Below are positions 1 through 6,865 of a stretch of DNA of 7,073 nt, piece after piece. Under the pieces are notes generated by a model. The model ran no database searches, had not been told where the DNA came from, and saw only the letters and a program-made list of their open reading frames with translations. Position 1 is the stretch's first letter. Each line of letters starts with the position of its first letter. Made by a program: the position numbers and the translations under genes. The stretch is from positions 1-7,073 of the forward strand of contig JAMCUV010000105.1 in the NCBI GenBank assembly GCA_023379345.1, read 5' to 3'. This stretch comes from Thermoplasmatota archaeon. GTDB taxonomy: Archaea > Thermoplasmatota > Thermoplasmata > Thermoplasmatales > Thermoplasmataceae.

Positions 1-5
1 ACTCC

Positions 6-320
6 ATGGCATCCTATAAGGCTAGAATTTCCCTTAGTGGAACTGAGCACAAGATTGTCGATGTTGTCTGCAATGAGATCAAGGGAATAGCCACCAGGAC
101 AGGAGTCGAGGTTCATGGGCCAGTCCCTCTTCCCACAAAGAGACTTGTAGTTCCTGTCAGGAAGAGTCCTGACGGAGAAGGCTCTCCAACATGGGACAGA
201 TGGGAGATGAGGATTCACAAGCGTCTCATAGATGTGGACGCTGATGAAAGAACACTGAGGCAGCTCATGAGGATTCCTATCCCGGATGGGGTTCAGATCG
301 AAATACAGATCAAATCATAA
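6..320 (+). CDS. rps10: Small ribosomal subunit protein uS10 (archaeal S10)
   Basis: This 104-residue protein is ribosomal protein S10, a component of the head of the small ribosomal subunit. The family also contacts tRNA-related sites and, in bacteria, forms the NusB antitermination partner. Recognisable stretches are the N-terminal KARISLSG strand, the HGPVPLPTKR loop (about residues 37-46) and the S10 signature around RIHKRLIDV (about residues 69-77). The C-terminal strand VQIEIQIKS is typical of archaeal S10. Length matches the family (about 100 residues), so the gene is complete. The ATG lies only five bases from the window edge, so its ribosome-binding site and any upstream partner, often the elongation factor 1A gene in archaea, cannot be seen. 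It ends in TAA, 72 bases before EF-2 on the same strand. Confidence 0.96.
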   Translation: MASYKARISLSGTEHKIVDVVCNEIKGIATRTGVEVHGPVPLPTKRLVVPVRKSPDGEGSPTWDRWEMRIHKRLIDVDADERTLRQLMRIPIPDGVQIEIQIKS

Positions 321-328
321 TTCAACTC

Positions 329-348
329 TTTTTAAAACCGTTAAATAA
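329..348 (+). promoter_or_regulatory. T-run and TATA-like boxes between S10 and EF-2
   Basis: The 72-base gap holds a five-T run (329-333) that could end S10 transcripts. Two AT boxes could bind TBP for EF-2: TTTTAAAA at 330-337 and TTAAATAA at 341-348. From either box a start site would fall roughly at 358-372, giving EF-2 a short leader that includes its Shine-Dalgarno motif. Which box is used, or whether S10 and EF-2 are also co-transcribed, cannot be decided by eye. Confidence 0.45.
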
Positions 349-384
349 TGCTTTCTTATTACCGAAATATCATTTAGCAAAGTT

Positions 385-389
385 GGTGG
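385..389 (+). promoter_or_regulatory. Shine-Dalgarno motif of EF-2
   Basis: GGTGG ends three bases before the EF-2 ATG at 393. Its GGTG core is complementary to the usual archaeal 16S 3' end (CACC part of the anti-Shine-Dalgarno). It supports this start and implies a leadered mRNA, unlike several other genes in the window. Confidence 0.6.
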
Positions 390-392
390 AAT

Positions 393-2597
393 ATGGGACG
401 AAAGGAAGACAACATTGCAAAGGCAATGAAATTAATCGAAAGACCGGAAAGAATCAGGAATATGGGTATTGCTGCCCATATTGATCATGGGAAGACAACA
501 CTCAGTGATAACCTGATTGCCGGCGCTGGAATGATGAGCGAGGACCTGGCAGGAAAACAGCTGATGCTGGACTATGATGAGCAGGAGCAGGCCAGGGGAA
601 TCACCATAAATGCTGCAACAGCTTCTATGGTGCATACCTATGGCTCTGACGAGTACCTCATTAACCTTATTGACACACCAGGACACGTTGACTTTGGGGG
701 CGATGTGACCAGAGCCATGAGAGCTGTCGATGGTGCCATCATAGTTGTTGATTCTGTTGAGGGCGTAATGCCACAGACAGAAACCGTGATCAGGCAGGCC
801 CTGAAGGAAAAAGTGAAGCCAATTCTGTTCATAAATAAGGTTGATCGCCTCATAAATGAGCTGAAGCTTAACGGAGACGAGATGCAGAAGCGTTTCCTCA
901 AAATCATCACGGATGTTAACAAGCTTCTTGCAAAATATGGACCAGAAGAGTTCAAACAGTCATGGCAGGTAAACGTTCAGGATGGGAGAGTCGCATTTGG
1001 TTCGGCTTACAACAACTGGGCCATATCTGTTCCGGCCATGGCAAAATACAAGATGTCTTTCAAGGACATTGCCGAAATGGTTCGCGAGGGCAAGCAGAAG
1101 GAACTGGCAAAGAAAGTGCAGCTTCACGACATCATTCTTGAGATGGTTATAAAGCACCTGCCAAATCCACTGGTTGCACAGAAGTACAGGATTCCGCAGA
1201 TATGGAAAGGTGACATAAACTCCGAAATTGGAAAGGCTATGTCCACTTGCGACCACACAGGACCGGTAAGCATGATGGTGACAAAGATCATTGTCGATCC
1301 CCATGCAGGGGAAATTGCTGTGGGTCGGCTGTTCAGTGGTACGCTCAGGAAGGGCAGTGAACTATACATATCTGGAATGTCCAACAACAAATACAAGGTA
1401 CAGCTTCTATCTATGATGGTCGGTCCAGACAGGATTTCAGTTGATGAAATGGCTGCAGGGAATATCGCTGCAGTGGTGGGACTTAAAGCTGCCATAGCGG
1501 GTTCAACAATTTCTTCTATTCCAAACATGGACCCATTCGAACCAATGGTTCATTATTCCGAGCCTGTGGTGACACTGGCAATTGAAGCAAAGCATACTGC
1601 AGATCTTCCAAAACTCATAGAGGTGCTCAGGAGCGTTTCAAAGGCAGATCCGTCAATTCAGATTGATATCAACCAGGAAACCGGGGAACACCTTATTTCA
1701 GGAATGGGTGAACTCCATCTGGAAGTCACTTTGTACAGGATAAGAAATGACTACAAGGTAGACGTGACCACATCCGATCCTCTTGTGGTGTACAGGGAAA
1801 CTGTTGATCACAAAGGAGGGCCTTTCGAGGGCAAGTCCCCAAACAAGCATAACAGATTCTATTTCGAAGTGGAACCACTTCCAGATGCAATTGTGGACCT
1901 TATCAAGGACGGTACGATACCGCAGGGAGCGAAATTCAAGGATAAGAAGGCCCTTATGGAACTGCTGGAGAAGAATGGCCTCACAAGGGAAGAATCAAGA
2001 GGGCTTGTTGCAGTGGACGGGGACAATCTGCTGCTGGATGTAACAAAGGGAATCCAGTATCTCGATGAAACAATGGAACTGCTCATAGAGGCATTCGGTG
2101 AAGTCATGGCAAAGGGTCCGCTTGCATCTGAAAAGGTTTATGGAATAAAGGCAAGGCTTGTGGATGCAAAACTTCACGAGGATAGCATACACAGGGGACC
2201 AGCCCAGGTCATTCCTGCAGGCAGAAACTCAATATATGGAGCAATGACACAGGCAAAGAGGATACTTCTGGAACCTGTCCAGAGAGTGTACATAAGCGTA
2301 CCGCAGGAAGTGATGGGGTCAGTCACAAACGAAATCCAGCAGAGGCGTGGCGTTGTTGATGAGATGACGCAGGAAGGAGACGAAATAGTCATAGTTGCCA
2401 AGGTGCCTGTGGCAGGGATGTTCGGATTTGCGTCGGCCATAAGAAGCGCAACCGGCGGCAAGGTACTCTGGAACTCAGAAAACCATGGCTACCAGCGTGT
2501 TCCTCCAGAACTTCAGAAGGATGTTGTTGCCAAGATAAGAGAGCGCAAGGGTCTCAAGCCAGAACCCTACGATGAAGCCTATTACGCTTCTCTCTAA
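393..2597 (+). CDS. fusA: Translation elongation factor 2 (aEF-2)
   Basis: This GTPase of 734 residues drives translocation of tRNA and mRNA on the ribosome in the cytoplasm. The G-domain motifs are all present: P-loop AHIDHGKTT (28-36), switch I RGITINAAT (68-76), DTPGH (94-98) and NKVD (148-151). Domain II starts near residue 290, domain III near 392, domain IV near 462 and domain V near 622. In domain IV the motif LHEDSIHRG carries His600, which aligns with the histidine that archaea and eukaryotes convert to diphthamide, the target of ADP-ribosylating toxins. The sequence is collinear with the archaeal family (about 730 residues) with no frameshift. The ATG is supported by the GGTGG motif upstream. 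The gene follows S10 on the same strand and is followed by a T-rich tract. Identification as aEF-2, not bacterial EF-G, rests on the diphthamide motif and the archaeal N-terminus. Confidence 0.98.
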   Translation: MGRKEDNIAKAMKLIERPERIRNMGIAAHIDHGKTTLSDNLIAGAGMMSEDLAGKQLMLDYDEQEQARGITINAATASMVHTYGSDEYLINLIDTPGHVDFGGDVTRAMRAVDGAIIVVDSVEGVMPQTETVIRQALKEKVKPILFINKVDRLINELKLNGDEMQKRFLKIITDVNKLLAKYGPEEFKQSWQVNVQDGRVAFGSAYNNWAISVPAMAKYKMSFKDIAEMVREGKQKELAKKVQLHDIILEMVIKHLPNPLVAQKYRIPQIWKGDINSEIGKAMSTCDHTGPVSMMVTKIIVDPHAGEIAVGRLFSGTLRKGSELYISGMSNNKYKVQLLSMMVGPDRISVDEMAAGNIAAVVGLKAAIAGSTISSIPNMDPFEPMVHYSEPVVTLAIEAKHTADLPKLIEVLRSVSKADPSIQIDINQETGEHLISGMGELHLEVTLYRIRNDYKVDVTTSDPLVVYRETVDHKGGPFEGKSPNKHNRFYFEVEPLPDAIVDLIKDGTIPQGAKFKDKKALMELLEKNGLTREESRGLVAVDGDNLLLDVTKGIQYLDETMELLIEAFGEVMAKGPLASEKVYGIKARLVDAKLHEDSIHRGPAQVIPAGRNSIYGAMTQAKRILLEPVQRVYISVPQEVMGSVTNEIQQRRGVVDEMTQEGDEIVIVAKVPVAGMFGFASAIRSATGGKVLWNSENHGYQRVPPELQKDVVAKIRERKGLKPEPYDEAYYASL

Positions 2598-2604
2598 ACA
2601 TCCA

Positions 2605-2616
2605 TTTTTTTATATC
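2605..2616 (+). promoter_or_regulatory. T-run terminator of EF-2 overlapping TATA box of the threonine synthase gene
   Basis: Eight bases after the EF-2 stop codon comes a seven-T run (2605-2611), the usual archaeal termination signal. It runs straight into a TATA-like element, TTTTATATCT (about 2607-2616). The centre of the TATA element is about 28 bases before the ATG at 2640, the spacing expected for a leaderless transcript. No Shine-Dalgarno motif precedes that ATG. Confidence 0.6.
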
Positions 2617-2639
2617 TTACGACTCCATATTCTTTTAAC

Positions 2640-3668
2640 ATGTTACCCGCTTATTGCAGCATCTGTGGCAAAGAAAGGCATTCTTTCACTTCCAGTCCGC
2701 TATGTTCTTGTGGGGGCATACTAATTCCTAGAGTTGATTTCAGGTACCGTGACGGTGATTTCCGGGGCAATTATCCCTACCTGAAGCATGTGATATCGCT
2801 TGGTGAGGTTTCCACTCCTGTTGTGGATGTTGCTGGAATGAAGCTCAAGCTGGAGTATTTCTCTCCAACATTCTCGTACAAGGACAGAGGAAGTAAGGTG
2901 TTAATCTCAAGCCTTCTGGAGAATCTGTCAAAAGGTTCCGAAATAAACGAGGATTCATCCGGCAATGCAGGTGCATCCATTGCTGCGTATGGCGCATCGG
3001 CGGGCTATAAGGTAAACATATTCGTACCAGAGGCCACCATGAGAGGCAAGATGAGCCAGATAATTGCCTACGGGGCAGAGATACATACCATAAAGGGAAC
3101 GAGGGAAGATGTTGCAACAGCAGCCAAGGCTCATCAGGGGTACTATGCCAGCCATGTGCTCAACCCGGAATTCAGGGACGGCATGCGCCAGATAAGTTAT
3201 GAAATATTCCAGCAGATGGGATACAGGATTCCGGAAAGGATCTTCATTCCTGTTTCCGCCGGGACATTGATGCTTGGAGTCATTGCTGGTTTCAGACATC
3301 TCATGAATTCGGGAGAAACATCCAGTATGCCAGAAATTGTGGCAGTCCAGACAGAGGCAGTTTGCCCTCTCTGCTCAAGAATGAATAGTTTTCAATATGA
3401 TCCATCTGCTGTTACAAATTCCGTTGCAGATGCCCTTGTTTCCAAGAATCCTCCGCTTCTGGACGAAATGGTCAGGGAACTGAAACATTACGGAGGGAGA
3501 TGCATTGTGGTATCCGAAGATGAGATAATATCGGCCAGAAGTGATCTGGCGCATTCCGGCATCTATGTGGAATACAGTTCAGCAACAGTATTCGCTGCAT
3601 CCAGAAAGATTCATGGCAACGAAAATGCGCTGCTCATAATGACTGGAAACGGCCTCAAAACGCCATAA
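2640..3668 (+). CDS. thrC: Threonine synthase-family PLP enzyme
   Basis: This 342-residue protein belongs to the fold-type II PLP enzymes. Threonine synthase converts O-phosphohomoserine to threonine, the last step of threonine synthesis in the cytoplasm. The N-terminus is a zinc ribbon (Cys6, Cys9, Cys22, Cys24), common in archaeal ThrC proteins. SYKDRGS holds the expected PLP lysine, Lys81. DSSGNAGAS (105-113) fills the place of the cofactor phosphate/substrate loop, and TGNGLK near the C-terminus is a typical ThrC ending. The loop reads SSGNAG where classical threonine synthases tend to read S(S/T)GNTS, and the protein is at the short end of the family. A ThrC-like enzyme with a different substrate is therefore possible. 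The ATG is leaderless with a TATA box about 28 bases upstream. The gene converges on the OsmC gene, with three bases between the two stop codons. Confidence 0.85.
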   Translation: MLPAYCSICGKERHSFTSSPLCSCGGILIPRVDFRYRDGDFRGNYPYLKHVISLGEVSTPVVDVAGMKLKLEYFSPTFSYKDRGSKVLISSLLENLSKGSEINEDSSGNAGASIAAYGASAGYKVNIFVPEATMRGKMSQIIAYGAEIHTIKGTREDVATAAKAHQGYYASHVLNPEFRDGMRQISYEIFQQMGYRIPERIFIPVSAGTLMLGVIAGFRHLMNSGETSSMPEIVAVQTEAVCPLCSRMNSFQYDPSAVTNSVADALVSKNPPLLDEMVRELKHYGGRCIVVSEDEIISARSDLAHSGIYVEYSSATVFAASRKIHGNENALLIMTGNGLKTP

Positions 3669-3671
3669 CCA

Positions 3672-4124
3672 TTACACTTCAGCCAGCAGTCCCGGATTGG
3701 CTCTGCTTTCAAGTGTTTCTCCGTTTATGGTCAGGGAATAAGTCACATTTGCACCTCCCCTTTTGGCAAGAATCGATACGCTGCAGTATTTATTCAGTGA
3801 AAGCCCTATGGCTTTTCTCACCTTTTCAGCGTCGATGTTGCCGGAGAATATGTAATGTATGTCAGCATTCTTCACTGTACGCGGATGTTCCTCATGCCTT
3901 TCTGCATTCACTTCGCATCTGAATTCGGTGAAGTTTACCCTCATCTTCTTCAGCATGGAAAGTACATCATCAGATGTGCATCCTCCCATTGACAGAAGGA
4001 GAAGCTCTGTCGGTGCATAGTTCTCCTGGTGGTTAGAAAGTGAATTCTTTAGCACAATCCTGGTCTTTCCAGGAGTATCCGTGATGAATCCTTCCTCACT
4101 GTTGTATTTGAACGACACATTCAT
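3672..4124 (-). CDS. OsmC/Ohr-family peroxide-handling protein
   Basis: This 150-residue protein matches the OsmC family, small dimeric thiol peroxidases that reduce organic hydroperoxides and peroxide in the cytoplasm. The first redox cysteine is Cys49, in a motif reading PTELLLLSMGGCTSDDV (38-54). The second is Cys114, in NKYCSVSIL (111-119). Both fit the family positions (GGC near residue 50 and a YC motif near residue 115). A third cysteine, Cys70, is not part of the usual pair. The family splits into OsmC, Ohr and YhfA-like groups; the early beta strands and the GGCTSDDV form look most like the YhfA/OsmC side, so hydroperoxide activity is inferred. The start ATG has no Shine-Dalgarno motif but AT boxes about 23-31 bases upstream, so the mRNA is probably leaderless. 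It is separated from the gene behind it by 60 bases. Confidence 0.9.
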   Translation of the reverse strand: MNVSFKYNSEEGFITDTPGKTRIVLKNSLSNHQENYAPTELLLLSMGGCTSDDVLSMLKKMRVNFTEFRCEVNAERHEEHPRTVKNADIHYIFSGNIDAEKVRKAIGLSLNKYCSVSILAKRGGANVTYSLTINGETLESRANPGLLAEV

Positions 4125-4142
4125 AGAAGCCGTAAATTGGCA

Positions 4143-4160
4143 TCATATTTAGATTTTTAT
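4143..4160 (-). promoter_or_regulatory. TATA-type promoter of the OsmC gene
   Basis: On the minus strand this stretch reads ATAAAAATCTAAATATGA, preceded by a run of six C. AAATATGA centres about 23 bases, and ATAAAAATCT about 31 bases, before the start codon. Either is compatible with a leaderless or nearly leaderless transcript. No Shine-Dalgarno motif lies between the box and the ATG. Confidence 0.5.
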
Positions 4161-4184
4161 GGGGGGACGTACAGAGAATAGCTT

Positions 4185-5162
4185 TTAGGGTATTTCCTTT
4201 GTTCCAGTGAAGTGCTCGCTCGCGCTCACAACGGACGCAATGGAGTTCACATGAATGTTCCTGGCGCTCTTTCCAAAATGTCGTCTCAGGGCAATTGTGA
4301 AACCTTCAACCTCATTATTCCTGATCATCATGTTGTTCGTCACGGTGCTGCCATCAGACACTGCATTAAAAATTAGTGGCCATATCCCTGATTCCCTCAT
4401 TGATTCATAAAAATCATTAAAAAATCTGGTTCTTAGAGATATCTCATAGATTCGCTGATTTCTGTCAACAATCTGGGAAGCGGGTCCATTGAAGTCGTTC
4501 CCATTGCCGTAATAAATCATTTCACCAGTATCAGAATCTGACATGGCCTTTGGATAGAAAAATCCAGGATTCAGAAAAATGCCCGAGGTTTCGGTGGCCA
4601 ACTCCCTTGAAGTTGCGCTCCATGCCGATGTGACAACGGAGTATTCACCGAGATTTCCTCCAAGTGATTGAAACAGATCCAGCATGAATGGAATTCGGCC
4701 CGAATAATTCCCCATATATTCCAGTGAAACTGATAGGGAATGATTGCTAGATAGATAATCCAGAAGGATATCACTGACTTTTCCTGTCTGTTCCGGAAAA
4801 TACTCAATGGTGAAATAAACATCGTCCATATTCCATATATGCAGGGGACCAACCCTGCATCCAGGTATGCCATTAATCCTGTTCATCAAGTCATCGTTGG
4901 CAGGATGAAGGCGTGAATACAATATCCCGTTGCGGATAAAAATATTCTCTGCACCCTTTGAACGGAATTCTTCTTCTATTCTGGGAAGCTCATTCGGCCC
5001 AATCCCTCTGCCGACATTTTCAGCAATCAGCCACTTTCCGCCTTCCATCAGGAGGTTCAGGAATCGTAATTTGAGTTTGCCCCTGATTTCGTCCACATGA
5101 CTATAACTCGGCCTGAGATTGGTCGATCGAATCAATGCGATATTGCATCCTAGAGATATCAT
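4185..5162 (-). CDS. Unrecognised 325-residue protein
   Basis: I do not recognise a family with confidence. The protein is 325 residues long, soluble in appearance, with no signal peptide or membrane span visible. It has only two cysteines, Cys6 and Cys102. It appears to have two parts. The first (about 24-115) is a charged alpha/beta region with GGKWLIAENVGRGIGPNELP and RNGILYSRLHP. The second (about 114-185) runs through DVYFTIEYFPEQTGKVSDIL and SVSLEYMGNYSGRIPFML. It loosely resembles the sensor-like halves of bacterio-opsin-activator-type archaeal regulators, but I see no C-terminal helix-turn-helix, so a regulator role is only a guess. The C-terminal third is rich in Asn and Ser and ends in a short polar tail. 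The ATG is supported by a TATA box about 29 bases upstream and no Shine-Dalgarno motif. The gene is probably expressed on its own, between the DUF1641 and OsmC genes. Confidence 0.8.
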   Translation of the reverse strand: MISLGCNIALIRSTNLRPSYSHVDEIRGKLKLRFLNLLMEGGKWLIAENVGRGIGPNELPRIEEEFRSKGAENIFIRNGILYSRLHPANDDLMNRINGIPGCRVGPLHIWNMDDVYFTIEYFPEQTGKVSDILLDYLSSNHSLSVSLEYMGNYSGRIPFMLDLFQSLGGNLGEYSVVTSAWSATSRELATETSGIFLNPGFFYPKAMSDSDTGEMIYYGNGNDFNGPASQIVDRNQRIYEISLRTRFFNDFYESMRESGIWPLIFNAVSDGSTVTNNMMIRNNEVEGFTIALRRHFGKSARNIHVNSIASVVSASEHFTGTKEIP

Positions 5163-5187
5163 AACCGGATGTTCATATGCAATAATA

Positions 5188-5195
5188 ATATAAAA
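5188..5195 (-). promoter_or_regulatory. TATA box of the 325-residue gene
   Basis: On the minus strand the box reads TTTTATAT, centred about 29 bases before the ATG at 5162. No Shine-Dalgarno motif lies between, so transcription probably starts a few bases before or at the ATG. It lies in the 61-base gap after the DUF1641 gene, which shows no clear separate T-run terminator. Confidence 0.55.
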
Positions 5196-5223
5196 TTGAG
5201 TATTGGGCTATCTCTGCTTGAAA

Positions 5224-5721
5224 TTATTCGTCTGGAACTTTTCTCAATGCCATTCCTACGGCCTTAAGGGCATTCAATACTGCGGTCAGACCTGCGGCAG
5301 TGTCGGGATCCCTCAGCATTGCGTAAAGCCTGAGAACGGAAATTGCCTCTGGATTCTTGGCACCCGTAACCATACCTTCCCAGATTGCGTCGCTGTTGTA
5401 GAGAATTGCCTTAAGGGCATCAGATGCTCTTTCACCTGCAAGAGAATGGGAAAGCGCCGTAACAACGTTCATGGTTTTGACGAAGGATGTCAGGAAGTCC
5501 TTTGAAGTCAGGAACTCAGACAGGAACTCTATATCACTGGGCAGATAGTCCGCGGATATATTCTCAACAACAGACATCAAGCCAGAGTTGTTGAGTTTGG
5601 TCAGCATGTTCATAAGCGATTCAAAGGCGTGCTTGTTTTCAAGAAGCCCTCTCAGCAGGGGCTCTATATCATCTTCGTTCTCTTCCTCAGTATTTTTCAT
5701 CTCTTCCTCGTTCTCTGTCAT
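5224..5721 (-). CDS. DUF1641 protein paired with the flavoprotein
   Basis: This 165-residue protein fits the DUF1641 family, helical proteins of unknown function found beside sulfide:quinone reductase-like genes, Hdr-like complexes or formate dehydrogenase genes. The first 20 or so residues are very acidic (11 of residues 1-21 are Glu or Asp) and probably disordered. The body is all helical with repeated hydrophobic patterns such as EFLSEFLTSKDFLTSF. The closing helix GLTAVLNALKAVGMAL is the part I find most typical of DUF1641. The motif ALKA(V/I) occurs twice, encoded by the same 13 bases. There are no cysteines, signal peptide or clear membrane spans. The ATG sits one base after the stop codon of the flavoprotein gene and has an upstream GAGGGGGATGAT, so the two are translated from one mRNA. 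It is likely a partner or adaptor of that flavoprotein; its molecular role is unknown. Confidence 0.87.
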   Translation of the reverse strand: MTENEEEMKNTEEENEDDIEPLLRGLLENKHAFESLMNMLTKLNNSGLMSVVENISADYLPSDIEFLSEFLTSKDFLTSFVKTMNVVTALSHSLAGERASDALKAILYNSDAIWEGMVTGAKNPEAISVLRLYAMLRDPDTAAGLTAVLNALKAVGMALRKVPDE

Positions 5722-5722
5722 T

Positions 5723-6865
5723 TTAAATCATCCCCCTCAGCATTGTCGAGAAATATGTGTCCGCCGATGTCCATCTTAGCATGAAGTCTCCCTTGTTGAC
5801 GTTGATCCCACGGGATGCTCTTCCCGGGGCATCATAGAAGGAGAATGCACTGTCGTTCCCGGTTAATGCGAACTCTGGAACCTTTGCGGTCATCTTTTCT
5901 TCCTTAAGCCCTCCCACTGTCTTTGATATTATCAAGGATGCCACAAATGAAGCCTGGCCATGTGCAGCTACTGCAGATTTGCCCAGGCTGAGGTTATTTG
6001 CGTCACCTATGGCAAATATTGTCTTGTTGCCCTTCACTGAAAGGTCCTTAGGGTCCACGACCACGTATCCTTTCTCATCAGCGATGCCTGAATCTATGGC
6101 AAACTGCTGGCCCCTGTGTGGTGGCACAAGAATAAGCAGTGAATACTTGTACATTGTTCCGTCACTGCCAGCGACTTCCTTGTTCTTGGGGTCTACTGAT
6201 TTGATGACAACACCTGGATGGTACTGTATTCCTCTGCTCTCCAGCATACCAGAAAGATCCCTGTGAACCGATGGGTCGGGGGACAGCTCCTTTGAAGGTG
6301 TTGCAAGCACTATGGTTGTCTTATCCTTCAGGCTGTTCTCCGCCAGATAGGATTCAAGAACGAATGCAAATTCATAAAGTGACTCAGGGTACTGGATAAC
6401 TTCCCCTGCACTACCTATGAACACCTGCCCACCCTGGAATGTTTTTATATATTCCCTCAGCTCCATGGCCCTCTGGAGGTCAAAGAAGTGCCTGGCCTCA
6501 CCCTCATAGCCCGGTATCTCTTCCGGTGAATACCTGTCTCCAGTGGCGATTATTATGTAGTCCCCAATGAGGCTCTTTCCAGATTTCAGGAATATTATGT
6601 TTTCATCAGCGTTGATCCTCAACACCTCATCCTTAAGGTAATTCACTCCGTAATTCAGGAGGAAATTCACAGGCTTTACACTCTTCCTGTAATTCTTGTA
6701 TCCAAACGGTATCAAGACCCCATCCGGCTTGTAGAAATGTCGTGGATTGTTGCCTACAACCGTTATTTCCAGCTCCTTATCAGTGGAATGGAACCTCAAT
6801 TTGTTTGCTGCCATAATGCCGGCTGCTCCATCCCCAATTATTATCACTTTCTTAGAAACTGCCAT
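5723..6865 (-). CDS. Sulfide:quinone reductase-like FAD oxidoreductase without cysteines
   Basis: This 380-residue flavoprotein has the two-dinucleotide-binding-domain fold of sulfide:quinone reductases, flavocytochrome c sulfide dehydrogenases and type II NADH dehydrogenases. The FAD-binding GDGAAG is at 11-16, preceded by a KKVIII strand. IIIATG (104-109) and FAIGDA (284-289) are the usual FAD contacts. The segment QYPESLYEFAFVLESYL (158-174) aligns by eye with the family segment that normally reads CPxAPYEFAFLL, which suggests the SQR/FCSD group over NDH-2. However, a tyrosine (Tyr159) stands at the redox cysteine and the whole protein has no cysteine. The C-terminus (about 357-380) has aromatic and hydrophobic residues that could sit on the membrane, as in SQR. 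It probably passes electrons to quinone from a donor that is not classical sulfide; this is inference. The first gene of a two-gene operon with DUF1641, it starts at an ATG without a clear Shine-Dalgarno motif. Confidence 0.88.
   Translation of the reverse strand: MAVSKKVIIIGDGAAGIMAANKLRFHSTDKELEITVVGNNPRHFYKPDGVLIPFGYKNYRKSVKPVNFLLNYGVNYLKDEVLRINADENIIFLKSGKSLIGDYIIIATGDRYSPEEIPGYEGEARHFFDLQRAMELREYIKTFQGGQVFIGSAGEVIQYPESLYEFAFVLESYLAENSLKDKTTIVLATPSKELSPDPSVHRDLSGMLESRGIQYHPGVVIKSVDPKNKEVAGSDGTMYKYSLLILVPPHRGQQFAIDSGIADEKGYVVVDPKDLSVKGNKTIFAIGDANNLSLGKSAVAAHGQASFVASLIISKTVGGLKEEKMTAKVPEFALTGNDSAFSFYDAPGRASRGINVNKGDFMLRWTSADTYFSTMLRGMI
5727..5738 (-). promoter_or_regulatory. Shine-Dalgarno region of the DUF1641 gene
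   Basis: On the minus strand this reads GAGGGGGATGAT, inside the last codons of the flavoprotein gene and ending five bases before the DUF1641 ATG. GAGG and TGAT both match parts of the archaeal Shine-Dalgarno consensus GGAGGTGAT. It supports internal initiation coupled to the upstream gene. Confidence 0.6.

Noticed and set aside
432..2461. Several antisense reading frames of about 65-134 codons inside the EF-2 gene
   Set aside because: They are shadows of a highly conserved coding gene, have no promoters or ribosome-binding motifs and no sensible protein composition.
4157..4184. G-run and ACGTAC palindrome between the OsmC and orphan genes as a terminator or operator
   Set aside because: No hairpin with a following T-run on either strand, and the palindrome is only six bases.
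5203..5779. Plus-strand frames over the DUF1641 gene, Ser/Phe or Cys rich
   Set aside because: They are complements of acidic and helical codons of the real gene; no start signals support them.
5723..6865. Calling the flavoprotein a type II NADH dehydrogenase
   Set aside because: Lack of cysteines would fit, but the YEFAF segment and DUF1641 partner point to the SQR/FCSD group; kept as an alternative only.
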